A stretch of DNA of 64,000 bases from Novosphingobium sp. (GCF_027486195.1 NZ_JAIXPP010000074.1:25939-89938), one strand, 5' to 3'; positions 9,412-18,347 are shown, numbered from the stretch's first letter. Program-made: numbers and translations. Notes: generated by a model from the sequence alone, not told the origin.

Positions 9412-10314
9412 CTAGGCGGCGTACTTGTCCGCCTTGCGGCGGCCAAGGCGCAGGCCCTGCTCCAGCTGGGCGCGGAGCTGGATATAGTAGGATTCGAGGA
9501 AGACCCGTTCGGCGCGGTAGGGGTAGGGGCGTCCGATCTTGCGGCTGATCGCATCGGCGACATCGTCGAGCGCCGAACCCTTGTCCTCGCGCAGCACCCG
9601 TTCGAGCGTCTGGAGTTCGTACTCGCCATAGACCGCGAGTTCTGCGGAGGTGAACGTGAACGCCTGATCGGCGGCCGCGGCCGGTGCGCTGACCGAGAGT
9701 GCCTGGCCCAGCTTGCGGTTCTGCGCCTCGACCACCCAGGTGCCGGCGATCACATCGCCGCAGCGCAGGGAATCGCGGTTGAAGAACGGGAACAGCAGGA
9801 AGATCGCGCACCAGATGGCGCCCGCCCAGCCGGCGACGTCGGTATCGCTGCCCGACGCGATGGCGCTGCTGATAAACACGATCGGCATGAACAGCTCGAT
9901 ATCGCGCACGATATTGCGGGCGATTACGGCTTCAGTGGTCAGCCGCTCGGTGCCGCGGGCGGCGATGCGGATACCGGTCACGCGCTTGCCCGGCGTCGCG
10001 CCGCGCGGGCCGAGTTCGAAGAACAGGAACCAGGCATTGCGGAACAGGAACATCGCGATGATCCACACGATCGCCAGCGCCTGCACGGCGCGCGATTTGG
10101 GGCCATCCGCGTCGACTTCGCCGATCTTGATGCCGACGCCGCCAGCAATCCAGATCAGCGTAAGCGTGGTGACGGTCATCGCGGTGACGATCAGGATGAG
10201 ATCGATGAACAGCGCTGCGGCCCGCGAACCGCGCGAGGCGAGCACGAGAGGGAGCGCAACGCCTTCGGGCGTTATCACCGTGCGATTGCGGTTGCGGGGC
10301 TGGCGGCGCGCCAT
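9412..10314 (-). CDS. RDD family membrane protein
   Basis: A 300-residue protein. An N-terminal RDD domain (about residues 25-170) starts with SRGSRAAALFIDLILIV and contains GATPGKRVTGIRI, the pattern of the family. It has about four hydrophobic segments, then a soluble tail of about 110 residues. It is the last gene of a six-gene operon; its ATG at 10314 overlaps the stop of the SpoIIM-like gene by 1 nt. In other bacteria RDD proteins often travel with MoxR/DUF58 clusters; the molecular role is not established. The longer frame extending to 11076 is noise from the overlapping gene. Confidence 0.85.
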   Translation of the reverse strand: MARRQPRNRNRTVITPEGVALPLVLASRGSRAAALFIDLILIVTAMTVTTLTLIWIAGGVGIKIGEVDADGPKSRAVQALAIVWIIAMFLFRNAWFLFFELGPRGATPGKRVTGIRIAARGTERLTTEAVIARNIVRDIELFMPIVFISSAIASGSDTDVAGWAGAIWCAIFLLFPFFNRDSLRCGDVIAGTWVVEAQNRKLGQALSVSAPAAAADQAFTFTSAELAVYGEYELQTLERVLREDKGSALDDVADAISRKIGRPYPYRAERVFLESYYIQLRAQLEQGLRLGRRKADKYAA

Positions 10315-11393
10315 CAGGCCGATTTCCCCGCGCCGCGCCAGACGAAGAAATAGACAGTCCAGAGCACCAGCATGAAAGTGCCGACGATGAGGCGGCCGGC
10401 GGTGTTGTCGATCAGTTGGCGGGCGAAACCCTCGAGCAGGCCCGCGACGATCAGCATCAGGACCACGCCGACCATGACCTGTGCGCTGCGCCGCCCGGCG
10501 GCAGCGGCGGCATCGAGCACGGACGCTTCGCCGGGAAAGGCCATCGCGCGGCCGATATGAAGCCCCGCCGCACCGGCCAGCAGGATCGCGTAGAGCTCGG
10601 TCGTCCCATGGACCGAAAGCCAGCCGATGATTTCCAGAGTCAGGCCCTGCCCGTGATAGAGCCAGAGCAGCGCGCCCAGCATCGTGGTGTTCTGGATCAG
10701 CAGCAGCGCGGAGGGCAGGCCGAACGCGAAGCCAAGCGCGAAGGCGAGGATCGCGACTTGTGCGTTGTTGGAAAACAGCGCAGCGGCAAACACGGCGAGG
10801 CCGTGCTGGTCCTGCTGGCCGAACAAGGTGCGCAGGAGCACCGCACGGCTCGCGCCCGGGACGCGGGCATCGGCCATGCCGCCGGGGATCAGCGCGTAGT
10901 ACCAATCGGGATCGCTGGCGACGAGCAGCCAGCCGACGATCGTGCCGGCCACCATCAGCGCCAGCGCGATCAGGATCTCGCTGCGCAGCGCGCGTACGCT
11001 GGCCCCCCAGCCGCCGCCGAAGAAGCGCAGCAGCCAATCGCCCAGCCCTGCGCGCGGGCCATAGACGATGAACCACGCGCGGCGGGTCAACCCTTCAAGC
11101 CAGAGCAGCGTTTCGGCATCGAGTGAGGTTTCGCGCGCAACGGCGAGGCTGGAGACGGCGGTGCGATAGAGCGCGGGGAGCGCGAGGAGGTCTTCATCCG
11201 AGACACCGCGCAGCCGCCCGCGCTCGATGCGCGAGACGATGGCTTCGAGCCGCTTCCATTCGCCCTCGCGCTCGAGCCGGAAGCGGTCCGAGCGCAGCGC
11301 GGCGCTTGTCGCGGCAGCGATGTCCGCGCTGGCGGCGGGACTGAACCAGCCACCGAGCCTGCCGAGGAGAGAGGCGTTTGCGGGCTCGTTCAT
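10314..11393 (-). CDS. SpoIIM-like (stage II sporulation protein M family) membrane protein
   Basis: A 359-residue membrane protein. A soluble N-terminal helical region (about 1-110) is followed by several transmembrane segments. The ILAFALGFAFGLPSALLLI and LSVHGTTELYAILLAGAAGL stretches match the SpoIIM/DUF95 family core (HG-E motif in the membrane). The organism is not a spore former; this family is widespread in MoxR operons with unknown function, possibly linked to cell envelope work. The ATG at 11393 overlaps the DUF58 stop by 4 nt, and the gene's own stop overlaps the RDD start. Confidence 0.85.
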   Translation of the reverse strand: MNEPANASLLGRLGGWFSPAASADIAAATSAALRSDRFRLEREGEWKRLEAIVSRIERGRLRGVSDEDLLALPALYRTAVSSLAVARETSLDAETLLWLEGLTRRAWFIVYGPRAGLGDWLLRFFGGGWGASVRALRSEILIALALMVAGTIVGWLLVASDPDWYYALIPGGMADARVPGASRAVLLRTLFGQQDQHGLAVFAAALFSNNAQVAILAFALGFAFGLPSALLLIQNTTMLGALLWLYHGQGLTLEIIGWLSVHGTTELYAILLAGAAGLHIGRAMAFPGEASVLDAAAAAGRRSAQVMVGVVLMLIVAGLLEGFARQLIDNTAGRLIVGTFMLVLWTVYFFVWRGAGKSA

Positions 11394-12727
11394 CCGAGGC
11401 TCCCCGCGCGCTTTACCGCGAGATAGGCATCGAGCAGGCGATTGCCGATATGCTGGTGGGGCGCTTCGACCACGAGAATGCCCGCACGGCGCAGGCGCTG
11501 GAGCACTAGCGTGCGCTGGTGCTGCAAGGTGGTGGCGGTGACGGCCATTGCCGCATCCTGCGCGCTGCGGACCGGCGCACTGACAAACTCGGCCAGTTCG
11601 GCATCGGCCATGACAACGAAGATGACACGGTGTCGCTCGACCAGACGGCGCATCGATTCGATCATGAGTTCGGCGCTGGTGGGATCGGTGAATTCGGAGA
11701 AAACCACGATCAGGGAGCGCCGCCGCAGCCGCGCGGCGAGCGTGGAGAGCGCGAGGGTGAAGTTGGGCTGCTCGGCGCTGTAGTCGAGCGCGGCAGCGGC
11801 TTCCTGCAGGCGGGCAAAATCGCGCGGGGCAGTGACGAAGGGGCTGAGGACCTGCGGCCGCTGGGCAAAGCCATAGACCGCGACCCGATCCTGCGCGCCC
11901 AACGCGATCCATGCGGTGGTGAGCGCGGCGGTGACGGCGCGGTCGATACGGGGAAGGCCGGCGATGGGTTCGCACATCGTTTGCCCGCAATCGAAGGCGA
12001 AGACGATCTGGTTGTTGCGCTCGGTCTCATACTCCTTGGCGAAGAGCCGGGCGTGGCGCGCGGAAGACTTCCAGTCGATGCGGCGGCGGTCCATGCCCGC
12101 CTCATATTCGGCGAGCGCCTCGAACTCGGTGCCCTCACCCCGGATGCGACGAGCAACCATGCCGAACTGGGCATCGCGCAGAAACAGTTGCAGCGCAGGG
12201 CTGCGCACCGGGGCGATATTGGGGCGGATGCGGATCGCGGCATCAAGTTCGCGGCGGACCTGGCGCGAGGCGAGGCCGAGCGGGCCATCCCAGCGCAGCC
12301 ACACCGCGTCGACTCGCCCGGTGCCGCGCCGGGTGGGTGTGGTTTCGATCTCGGCGCTCCACACGCCGCCGTCACGCCGGAGCGGCGCCACCAGCCGTCC
12401 ACCGGGGGCAAGCCGAGGGTCGAGCGCCAGCGCGGCCATCGGCGCGGCGCGCGGCACATCGATGCGAAAATCGGCGAGCACGGTGAGGCGCAGCGGTTCG
12501 CCCACTTCGCCATCCTGCGGCACGATAACACGCAGGTCCACTAGCGCAGGAGCCAGCAAGGCATCGAGTAGGACCATCACGAGCAGCGCGCCGCCAAGCG
12601 CGGGCGCGGCGATCCATGCCTGCGGCGCGGCGGCGGCGAGCACCACGGCCAGCGGCGCCGCGAGCGCAAGCAGCACCGCCGTGCGCGCCGAAGGGTAGAA
12701 TACCGGGAAGGGCCAGCGCAGCGCCAA
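11390..12727 (-). CDS. DUF58 domain protein (von Willebrand A-like)
   Basis: A 445-residue protein with two N-terminal membrane segments (VLLALAAPLAVVLAAAA and the GALLVMVLLDALLAP region), then a beta-rich part and the DUF58 domain with YEAGMDRRRIDWKSSARHARL. A vWA-like fold follows, beginning IVFAFDCGQTM, where the canonical DxSxS metal site is changed to DCGQT. DUF58 proteins are thought to work with the MoxR ATPase as a chaperone pair. No ATG is available near the 5' end; the likely start is TTG 12727, which is in frame with the MoxR stop 3 nt upstream. The altered metal site is worth noting. Confidence 0.87.
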   Translation of the reverse strand: MALRWPFPVFYPSARTAVLLALAAPLAVVLAAAAPQAWIAAPALGGALLVMVLLDALLAPALVDLRVIVPQDGEVGEPLRLTVLADFRIDVPRAAPMAALALDPRLAPGGRLVAPLRRDGGVWSAEIETTPTRRGTGRVDAVWLRWDGPLGLASRQVRRELDAAIRIRPNIAPVRSPALQLFLRDAQFGMVARRIRGEGTEFEALAEYEAGMDRRRIDWKSSARHARLFAKEYETERNNQIVFAFDCGQTMCEPIAGLPRIDRAVTAALTTAWIALGAQDRVAVYGFAQRPQVLSPFVTAPRDFARLQEAAAALDYSAEQPNFTLALSTLAARLRRRSLIVVFSEFTDPTSAELMIESMRRLVERHRVIFVVMADAELAEFVSAPVRSAQDAAMAVTATTLQHQRTLVLQRLRRAGILVVEAPHQHIGNRLLDAYLAVKRAGSLG

Positions 12728-12730
12728 GGG

Positions 12731-13687
12731 CTATCTCGGCGCTTCGGTGCGCTGGATGAGATCCGCGACAATGCTCTCGGCGGCGCGGCCCTCGATCTCG
12801 GCAGCGGGGCTGAGCAGCATGCGGTGGCGCAGCACGGCGATGGCGAGGGCCTTCACGTCATCGGGGATGACATAATCGCGCCCGTCGAGCGCGGCGCGGG
12901 CGCGGGCGGCACCAGCGAGGACCACCGCTGCACGCGGGCTGGCCCCGGCGGCAAGATCGGCGCTCTCACGCGTCGCCCGAACAAGGCGGACAATGTAATC
13001 GACCACGGTTTCCGACATCGTGACGGTGGTAACGGCGGCGACCGCCTGACCGATCGCATCACCTGCGGTGACCGCGCTCACCCCCAGCGCCGCCGGGCTA
13101 GGCGCGCCGCGCCCGGCGCCGTAACGGGTGACGATCTGGGCTTCTTCCTCGGCGCTGGGGTAATCGACGAGCAGCTTGAACAGAAAGCGATCGAGCTGCG
13201 CTTCGGGGAGCGGATAGACGCCCTGGCTCTCGATCGGGTTCTGCGTGGCGACGACCATGAAACGGTCTGACAGCGCATAAGTCTCGCCATCGAGCGTGAC
13301 GCGGCGTTCCTGCATCGCTTCAAGCAGCGCGGCCTGCGTCTTGGGCGGGGTGCGGTTGATCTCGTCGCCCAGCAGCAGTTCGTGGAAGATCGGACCGCGC
13401 GTGAGGGTGAACTGGCTGGTCTGGAAGTTGAACAGGTTGGAGCCGAGGATATCGCCGGGCATGAGATCCGGCGTGAACTGGATACGCCCGAAATCGAGCC
13501 CCAGAGTGGTGGCAAAGGTCTGCGCAAGCAAGGTCTTGGCGGTGCCCGGCGGCCCTTCTAGCAGCACGTGGCCACCGGCCAGCAGCGCGATCAGCAGGTG
13601 ATCGACGACGCTGTCCTGCCCCACCACGGCCTTGGCCACTTCGGCGCGGATAGTGGCGGCCAGAGCGCGGACGTCTTCGAGAGTCAT
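12731..13687 (-). CDS. MoxR-type AAA+ ATPase
   Basis: A 318-residue MoxR AAA+ ATPase. Walker A is GPPGTAKT, Walker B is [18 protein letters not shown], sensor 1 is [22 protein letters not shown], given here only as the short signature ATQNPIE, and the C-terminal lid follows. MoxR ATPases are chaperone-like factors that act on vWA-domain partners, here probably the DUF58 protein encoded next. The ATG at 13687 overlaps the DUF4350 stop by 4 nt. The full operon order is DUF4129, DUF4350, MoxR, DUF58, SpoIIM, RDD, a known association whose function remains largely undefined. Confidence 0.93.
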   Translation of the reverse strand: MTLEDVRALAATIRAEVAKAVVGQDSVVDHLLIALLAGGHVLLEGPPGTAKTLLAQTFATTLGLDFGRIQFTPDLMPGDILGSNLFNFQTSQFTLTRGPIFHELLLGDEINRTPPKTQAALLEAMQERRVTLDGETYALSDRFMVVATQNPIESQGVYPLPEAQLDRFLFKLLVDYPSAEEEAQIVTRYGAGRGAPSPAALGVSAVTAGDAIGQAVAAVTTVTMSETVVDYIVRLVRATRESADLAAGASPRAAVVLAGAARARAALDGRDYVIPDDVKALAIAVLRHRMLLSPAAEIEGRAAESIVADLIQRTEAPR

Positions 13688-14988
13688 TCGGTCAGGTCCC
13701 TTTCAAGGCGTTGCAGGGCAGCCGCGCGCTGCACCACGTCGGTGCTGCGGCGGGCCGCGCGCAGGCGTGCGGCAAGTTCGGACCAGCGCGGTCCGGTCGT
13801 ATCGAGGCGGGCTTGCAAGCGATCGATCGCCGCATCGGTTTCCTCCGGCGGGCGGCCGCGCGGCAGGCCGAGTGCAAGGACCAGCCGTTCGCGCGCGGCA
13901 TCGCCATAGGGCCCGGCGATCAGGCGCAGCCGTCCGGCGCGGCGAATCAGGCCAGCCGTGTTGCGCACCAGCACGGTCTTGCCGAGCGGGATCTCGCGCC
14001 CGGCCACGCGTGCCGGCCCGAAGCGGTTGAAGCTGCGCCAGCCGGCTGCCAGCAGCGCCATCAGGAAGCACAGCGTGGCGGCGAGGAACGGCGGCTCGAA
14101 GGCAAGCGTGAGGAGGTTGCGGCTCGCGCCGAGGCCATTGAGCGTGAGATCGAAGGTCACTTCGTTCGGGCGGCCACCGGCAGCGGCGAAGATCAGGCGG
14201 CGGGCAAGGAGGCCGGTCTGCTTGTCCGCGAGGCCCCAGTTGTCGAGCAGGTCGGGCTCGAACACCAGCACCACCGGGAAGCTACGGGTAAAATCGTTGC
14301 TGGCGTCCGCTTCGTCCGGATCGCCGTCGGCATGACGCTCCATGCCGATCCAGCGCTCCAGCGCGGGGTTGCTGCCATCCCCGCTGAGATAGCCGGCAAG
14401 GACGCGCCCGCCCGGCGTTTCCACCAGCGCTTCGAGGCCGGGGCCGGTGCCGGACTGCACCTTGCGGTCATCAGGCAGGCGGCCATGCAGCGCGGAGAAC
14501 GCGCCGGAGCCGGTCCACCCGTGTGCCGCGCCGGGCACGAAATCGAGGCTGACATCGTCGTGATAGCCCTTCCATTCGGGCGGGCGGGTTCCGTCGATCC
14601 GCGTCCAGCCGCGCCGCGTCAGCGGGCTCGTGAAGTCGGGGTAGGTCATCCACTTGGGGGTTACGACAAGCGTCGGGCCGATCGTGCGCCGCGCGGCGAT
14701 GATCTCGGCGATATCGCTGCCCTTGGCCTCGGCCGGCGGCGTCAGCACGAGCAGGCCGGGCTGCCGGATCGCGTCCTTGCTGCGCGCGCGGTGGACGGTG
14801 ATGTCGTCCGCCTCGAGCATCGCGGCAAGGCCGGCATAGCCATTCAGCCCGCGCCCCGCGGCATGCCCGCCGCCGTTGTTCGTCGCCCCGCCGCCGGTTC
14901 CGAGCCAATAGAGCACGGTGACGAAGGCGAGAGCGCCGATCAGCACCACGCCCAGTGTGGTGCCCCGGCCGAAGGTGGCATCCTTCAC
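13684..14988 (-). CDS. DUF4350 domain membrane protein
   Basis: A 434-residue protein with an N-terminal membrane segment ([20 protein letters not shown]) and a second one near residue 300 ([19 protein letters not shown]). The large outer region begins [24 protein letters not shown] and matches the DUF4350 pattern, and the C-terminal part is basic. GTG 14988 forms a GTGA overlap with the DUF4129 stop, which decides the start; the longer reading from 15048 would lie inside the upstream gene. The protein probably sits in the inner membrane with its DUF4350 domain outside the cytoplasm. Function unknown. Confidence 0.82.
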   Translation of the reverse strand: MKDATFGRGTTLGVVLIGALAFVTVLYWLGTGGGATNNGGGHAAGRGLNGYAGLAAMLEADDITVHRARSKDAIRQPGLLVLTPPAEAKGSDIAEIIAARRTIGPTLVVTPKWMTYPDFTSPLTRRGWTRIDGTRPPEWKGYHDDVSLDFVPGAAHGWTGSGAFSALHGRLPDDRKVQSGTGPGLEALVETPGGRVLAGYLSGDGSNPALERWIGMERHADGDPDEADASNDFTRSFPVVLVFEPDLLDNWGLADKQTGLLARRLIFAAAGGRPNEVTFDLTLNGLGASRNLLTLAFEPPFLAATLCFLMALLAAGWRSFNRFGPARVAGREIPLGKTVLVRNTAGLIRRAGRLRLIAGPYGDAARERLVLALGLPRGRPPEETDAAIDRLQARLDTTGPRWSELAARLRAARRSTDVVQRAAALQRLERDLTE

Positions 14989-15638
14989 CGGCCTGCCTCC
15001 AGATTCTGCAACGCGAAGGCGGCATAGGCTTCGCGGGCGCGGTGCCAATCATCCGCCACCAACGCACGCAGGGCATAGAGGCTGCGCTCCACCTCGCGCG
15101 CGATGAGCGTGAAGGCCTGCCGCGCGGCCGCAGGCAGGCCGGGGATCAGGCCGATCTCGCGCGCAGTGCTGGAGGGGGAAAGCCAATCGGGCCGGGCGGC
15201 TGCGATGTGATGAACGCTGCGCTGGAGCAGGAGATGGACCGCCTCGTCAAACCGGCCCTGGGCTGCCAGCGCATCGGCATCTTCGAGCAGAGCAAGCGCG
15301 GCTGCGCGGTCGATCACCGGCTTGGCGGCGACCGGTGCGGCAAGCGCAAGGGTGAGCCGCCAGCGCTGGAAGAGCGTCCAGCCGATCCACGCCGCGCCGA
15401 TCACGGCAAGCAGCACCAGCACGACCTCGACAGCGCTCCAACCCGCGCCAAGCCAGCGGCCCAGCGGCTCGATCAGCTTGCCGAGGAAGCGGAAGAGCGC
15501 CTCGAGCCATTCGGGCGGCTCGCTCTTGGGGATCTTGTTGGTCGGCAGCGGGGCGTACTGGATCTCGCGCATCGCGCGTGCAGCTTCCCAGGCGCGTTCG
15601 CCTGCATTGGCGCTGTCCGGTCCCGGTGCTCCTGCCAC
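14985..15638 (-). CDS. DUF4129 domain membrane protein, first gene of the MoxR operon
   Basis: A protein of at least 217 residues with one membrane segment (VEVVLVLLAVIGAAWIGWTL, about 70-90) and a C-terminal DUF4129-like helical domain: LLLQRSVHHIAAARPDWLSPSS and the REVERSLYALRALV stretch, typical of partners of MoxR ATPases. The start is GTG 15638. The frame stays open upstream with IIACSRRAGHATTCAVAG, which would resemble a poor signal peptide but has no good start codon. The stop overlaps the DUF4350 start. The prephenate dehydratase gene ends 80 bp away on the other side in the same direction. Confidence 0.75.
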   Translation of the reverse strand: MAGAPGPDSANAGERAWEAARAMREIQYAPLPTNKIPKSEPPEWLEALFRFLGKLIEPLGRWLGAGWSAVEVVLVLLAVIGAAWIGWTLFQRWRLTLALAAPVAAKPVIDRAAALALLEDADALAAQGRFDEAVHLLLQRSVHHIAAARPDWLSPSSTAREIGLIPGLPAAARQAFTLIAREVERSLYALRALVADDWHRAREAYAAFALQNLEAGR

Positions 15639-15718
15639 GGCACAAGTCGTCGCATGCCCTGCCCGCCGGGAGCAAGCGATTATCGCGCCGGTCTGGTGTT
15701 CGATCCCGGATCGGGACG

Positions 15719-16609
15719 TCAGCCGCGCACGCGTTCCAGCGGATAGGTGCCGAGAATGCGCAGATCCTTGGCGAAGAAGGTGAGCTCTTCGAACGCACGA
15801 TCGACCGGCGGTTCGCCCGGCGCGCCAACGATATCGGCGAAGAAGGCGGTGGCGGAAAAGCTCGCGCCGCGCTGGTAGCTTTCCAACTTGGTCATGTTGA
15901 CGCCGTTGGTCGCGAAGCCGCCCAGCGCCTTGTAGAGCGCGGCGGGGATGTTGCGTACTTCGAAGATGAAGGTGGTGATCGCAGGACCGGTGATCGTGCC
16001 GAGTTCAAGCGGCTCGCGCGCCAGCATGACGAAACGGGTCATGTTGTCGTGCGCGTCCTCGATGTTTTCCTCGACGAGCGTGAGGCCATAGAGTTCGGCA
16101 GCGATGCGCGGGGCTATGGCGGCGATGGCGGGATCGCCTAGTTCGGCGACGTAGGCGGCAGCGCCCGCCGTATCGGCATGAGACATCGGCACGATGCCCC
16201 GTGTCCGCAGGTAGTGGCGCGACTGGCCAAGGGCCTGCGGGTGGCTGTAGGCGCTGGTGAAGGGCCCGGTGCCGAGGCCCATCAGGCAGGCGTGGATCGG
16301 CATGAAGTGCTCGCCGACGATCGACAGGCCGCTTTCGGGCAGGAGAAAGTGGATATCGGCGACACGACCGTGTTGCGAATTCTCGATCGGGATGATCGCC
16401 TGGCCGGCGCGGCCGTCCCTCACCGCCTCGAGCGCATCCTCGAACGAGAAGCACGGCAGCGGCAGGCAGTGCGGCAGCGCTTCAAGCGCGGCGCGGTGCG
16501 AATTGGCACCCGGCGCGCCCTGAAACGCAACCGTGCGCGCCGGATCGGCGGCGGCGGCCTCGGTCATTTCAGCAACGAGGCGGGCGGCGGGGGCGGGGTA
16601 ACTGGCCAT
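15719..16609 (-). CDS. pheA: Prephenate dehydratase
   Basis: A 296-residue monofunctional prephenate dehydratase, which makes phenylpyruvate for phenylalanine synthesis in the cytoplasm. The catalytic domain starts TVAFQGAPGANSHRAA and includes IIPIENSQHGRVADIH; the TRF motif is in NMTRFVML. A C-terminal ACT domain binds phenylalanine for feedback control, with KLESYQRG in place of the commoner ESRP form. There is no chorismate mutase domain, as is usual in alphaproteobacteria. ATG 16609 is preferred. The gene is divergent from the cytochrome c gene with about 190 bp between starts. Confidence 0.93.
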   Translation of the reverse strand: MASYPAPAARLVAEMTEAAAADPARTVAFQGAPGANSHRAALEALPHCLPLPCFSFEDALEAVRDGRAGQAIIPIENSQHGRVADIHFLLPESGLSIVGEHFMPIHACLMGLGTGPFTSAYSHPQALGQSRHYLRTRGIVPMSHADTAGAAAYVAELGDPAIAAIAPRIAAELYGLTLVEENIEDAHDNMTRFVMLAREPLELGTITGPAITTFIFEVRNIPAALYKALGGFATNGVNMTKLESYQRGASFSATAFFADIVGAPGEPPVDRAFEELTFFAKDLRILGTYPLERVRG

Positions 16610-16799
16610 CGACCGAGGCGCTTAAGGCCCCGCGATGGGCGCGGCAAGGCGCTTCTGCAGCTTCCAAGATCATGGACGCATGCGATTCTTGTGTTCCAAC
16701 CTATTGCAATCGCTCTTGCGCGCGCGCGGGGGCGTGACTAGAGCGGCGGCGAAAATTCACGCGGCACGCGGGCCGTGCAAACTCCATATGGGGCTCGGA

Positions 16800-17423
16800 A
16801 TGGACGATCGTTTCAATACCATTGCCGGTTGGACCTTGTTCGGCGGCATCGTTGCACTGGGGCTTTCGAGCCTTTCGGGTCACTACTTCCTGGCCGACAA
16901 GGACCATCGCCCCGAAAAGATGGGCTATGTGATCGAGGGCGTCGAAGCCGAAGCCGGCGCTGGTGCGGCGGCTGCCGAACCGATCGCGAACCGCCTTGCC
17001 AAGGGCGATGTCGCCAAGGGCGAAGCCACTTTTGCCAAGTGCAAGGCTTGCCACACGATCGCGCAGGGCGGGGCCAACGGCATCGGCCCGAATCTCTGGG
17101 GCGTGGTGGGTGAAGCCCAGGCGGCCGGTCGCGGCGGCTATGCTTTCTCCGATGCGCTCAAGGCCAAGGGCGGCAAATGGGACTTCGCCAGCCTCGATGA
17201 ATGGCTGACCTCGCCCGCCAAGTACGCGACCGGCACCAAGATGTCGTTCGCCGGGATCGGCGATCCGCAGCAGCGTGCCGACGTGATTTTGTACCTCAAC
17301 TCGCAGGGCAGCAATCTGCCGCTTCCCGCCGCCGAAGCCGCAGCGGCACCGGCTGGCGATGCCAGCGCTCCGGCAGCGGACGCCAGCGCTGCTGCGCCCG
17401 AGGCGAGCGAAGCCGCCAAGTAA
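16800..17423 (+). CDS. Membrane-anchored c-type cytochrome
   Basis: A 207-residue cytochrome c. The N-terminal hydrophobic helix (about 9-30, GWTLFGGIVALGLSSLSG) is probably an uncleaved anchor. The class I heme domain has CKACH (Cys81, Cys84, His85) and the distal ligand Met148 in TGTKMSF. A flexible Ala/Pro-rich tail of about 35 residues follows. This is the architecture of CycM/cytochrome c552, which links the bc1 complex to terminal oxidase. ATG 16800 is chosen because GGGGCTCGGA precedes it; an ATG at 16788 lacks a ribosome site. A perfect 13-bp stem terminator follows. Confidence 0.9.
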   Translation: MDDRFNTIAGWTLFGGIVALGLSSLSGHYFLADKDHRPEKMGYVIEGVEAEAGAGAAAAEPIANRLAKGDVAKGEATFAKCKACHTIAQGGANGIGPNLWGVVGEAQAAGRGGYAFSDALKAKGGKWDFASLDEWLTSPAKYATGTKMSFAGIGDPQQRADVILYLNSQGSNLPLPAAEAAAAPAGDASAPAADASAAAPEASEAAK

Positions 17424-17438
17424 GATCAGGCTGCAACG

Positions 17439-17488
17439 AAAAAGGCCCCTCCGGCAGCGCATTCCCGCGCGGCCAGAGGGGCCTTTTT
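17439..17488 (+). terminator. Rho-independent terminator, probably bidirectional
   Basis: AAAAAGGCCCCTC (17439-17451) is exactly repeated in reverse as GAGGGGCCTTTTT (17476-17488) around a 24-nt loop. It follows the cytochrome c stop by 15 bp and precedes the 3' end of a small minus-strand ORF, with A and T tracts on both sides, so it can serve both. Confidence 0.85.
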
Positions 17489-17510
17489 CGTGTCTGCGTC
17501 GGACCGGCGG

Positions 17511-17675
17511 TCAGTCGACCATTTGGCGGACGAGCTTCTGCAGTTCCTGCGCTGTCAGTACGGGCGAAGTGCGCCTGGTCGGCGCTGCCTTGCGGTCCAT
17601 CCGGGAAACCCTGTGGGCGGGCAGGAAGCTGTGGCTGATGGTGTAGGCGTGCGTTGTGTTCAAAATCGGTGTCAT
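17511..17675 (-). CDS. Small basic hypothetical protein (54 aa)
   Basis: A 54-residue ORF starting MTPILNTTHAYTISHSF and ending LTAQELQKLVRQMVD. An AGGGA ribosome site lies 7 nt before the ATG at 17675, and the C-terminal part has a clear amphipathic helix. It is rich in Arg, His and Lys. I do not recognise a family. It lies between infA and the cytochrome c terminator, downstream of a triplet of GC-rich repeats. The good ribosome site and the terminator facing it support expression, but the ORF is short and could be chance. Confidence 0.45.
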   Translation of the reverse strand: MTPILNTTHAYTISHSFLPAHRVSRMDRKAAPTRRTSPVLTAQELQKLVRQMVD

Positions 17676-17683
17676 GAAAATCC

Positions 17684-17770
17684 CTGGCGCACACGGCGCG
17701 CCGATGTGTTGTCTGGCGCGCAGAACGCGCCGATAGGTTGCCCGGCGCGCAGGGCGCGCCGATATATTGA
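17684..17770. repeat. Three tandem 29-bp GC-rich palindromic repeats
   Basis: Three head-to-tail copies at 17684-17712, 17713-17741 and 17742-17770. Each has the pattern (C/T)-GGCGC-(A/G)-CA-NN-GCGCGCCGAT followed by a variable G/T/A-rich tail. Within each copy GGCGCGC and GCGCGCC form a dyad. There are no spacers. They lie directly upstream of the small minus-strand ORF at 17511 and downstream of infA. Confidence 0.75.
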
Positions 17771-17830
17771 GAGTATGCGAGGCCATCGCGCGCCAATGCG
17801 CCGGATCGGCCGCGGGTCTGAAGCGGAGTG

Positions 17831-18088
17831 TCAGCGCCGCTTCTTGAACGCGCCACCGCCGCTGCTGGCGACCTTCTCGCGAAACACGATACGGCCCTTG
17901 GTCAGGTCGTAGGGTGTCATTTCCACCTTCACGCGGTCTCCCACGATCGAGCGGATGCGAAACTTGCGCATCTTCCCCGCCGTATAGGCGATGATGCGGT
18001 GTTCGTTCTCGAGCATGACGCCGAAGCGGCCGTCTGGCAGGATCTCGTCGATCTGGCCGTCGAGGGTCATCACGTCTTCTTTCGCCAT
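17831..18088 (-). CDS. infA: Translation initiation factor IF-1 with basic C-terminal tail
   Basis: An 85-residue OB-fold protein. [20 protein letters not shown] and [18 protein letters not shown] match IF-1, which binds the ribosomal A site with IF-2 and IF-3. IF-1 is usually about 72 residues; here residues 73-85 ([13 protein letters not shown]) form an extra glycine-rich basic tail. The N-terminal half is also more divergent than usual ([19 protein letters not shown]). It may be the main or a second IF-1 of this organism; the window cannot tell. The AGAAGGG ribosome site lies within the end of a possible 19-codon upstream ORF. Confidence 0.93.
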   Translation of the reverse strand: MAKEDVMTLDGQIDEILPDGRFGVMLENEHRIIAYTAGKMRKFRIRSIVGDRVKVEMTPYDLTKGRIVFREKVASSGGGAFKKRR

Positions 18089-18091
18089 GGC

Positions 18092-18151
18092 TCAGTTGCC
18101 CTTCTGATGAGCAGGAGCAGCGGGAGAAAGACGAGGACTGGTAGCGGGCAT
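18092..18151 (-). CDS. Possible 19-codon upstream ORF in the infA leader
   Basis: ATG 18151 follows GAAAGG and encodes MPATSPRLSPAAPAHQKGN, ending 3 nt before the infA start codon. The infA ribosome site is inside its last codons, so translation of this ORF could affect infA initiation. It is equally possible that the reading is chance; only the spacing and the good ribosome site support it. Confidence 0.3.
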   Translation of the reverse strand: MPATSPRLSPAAPAHQKGN

Positions 18152-18284
18152 AAGGGCCCCTTTCACGAAAACAGAATACGCGGCTACAGACGATGCAACC
18201 GGTGCTGGTGGCGTGAGAGGGGAGAATTCGGCCCGGCTGCAAGATCCGGTGCGTGATAATCCGTCGCAGGCGACGATAGCGAGG

Positions 18285-18315
18285 CTTATATGGGCTGCGG
18301 CCGCCGGATTGTCAA
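18285..18315 (-). promoter_or_regulatory. Strong promoter on the minus strand, driving the infA transcript
   Basis: Read on the minus strand, TTGACA (18315-18310) is followed after 17 bp by CATATA (18292-18287), or after 19 bp by TATAAG (18290-18285). It is a near-consensus housekeeping promoter. The infA start is about 190 bp downstream, implying a long leader containing a CGTCGC-CT-GCGACG dyad and a possible short ORF. Confidence 0.6.
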
Positions 18316-18347
18316 TGACAGCCCGGCGGCGCTTTTGCCAAGGCCTT

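Noticed and set aside
17684..17770. CRISPR-like array
   Set aside because: The three units abut without unique spacers and no cas gene is present.
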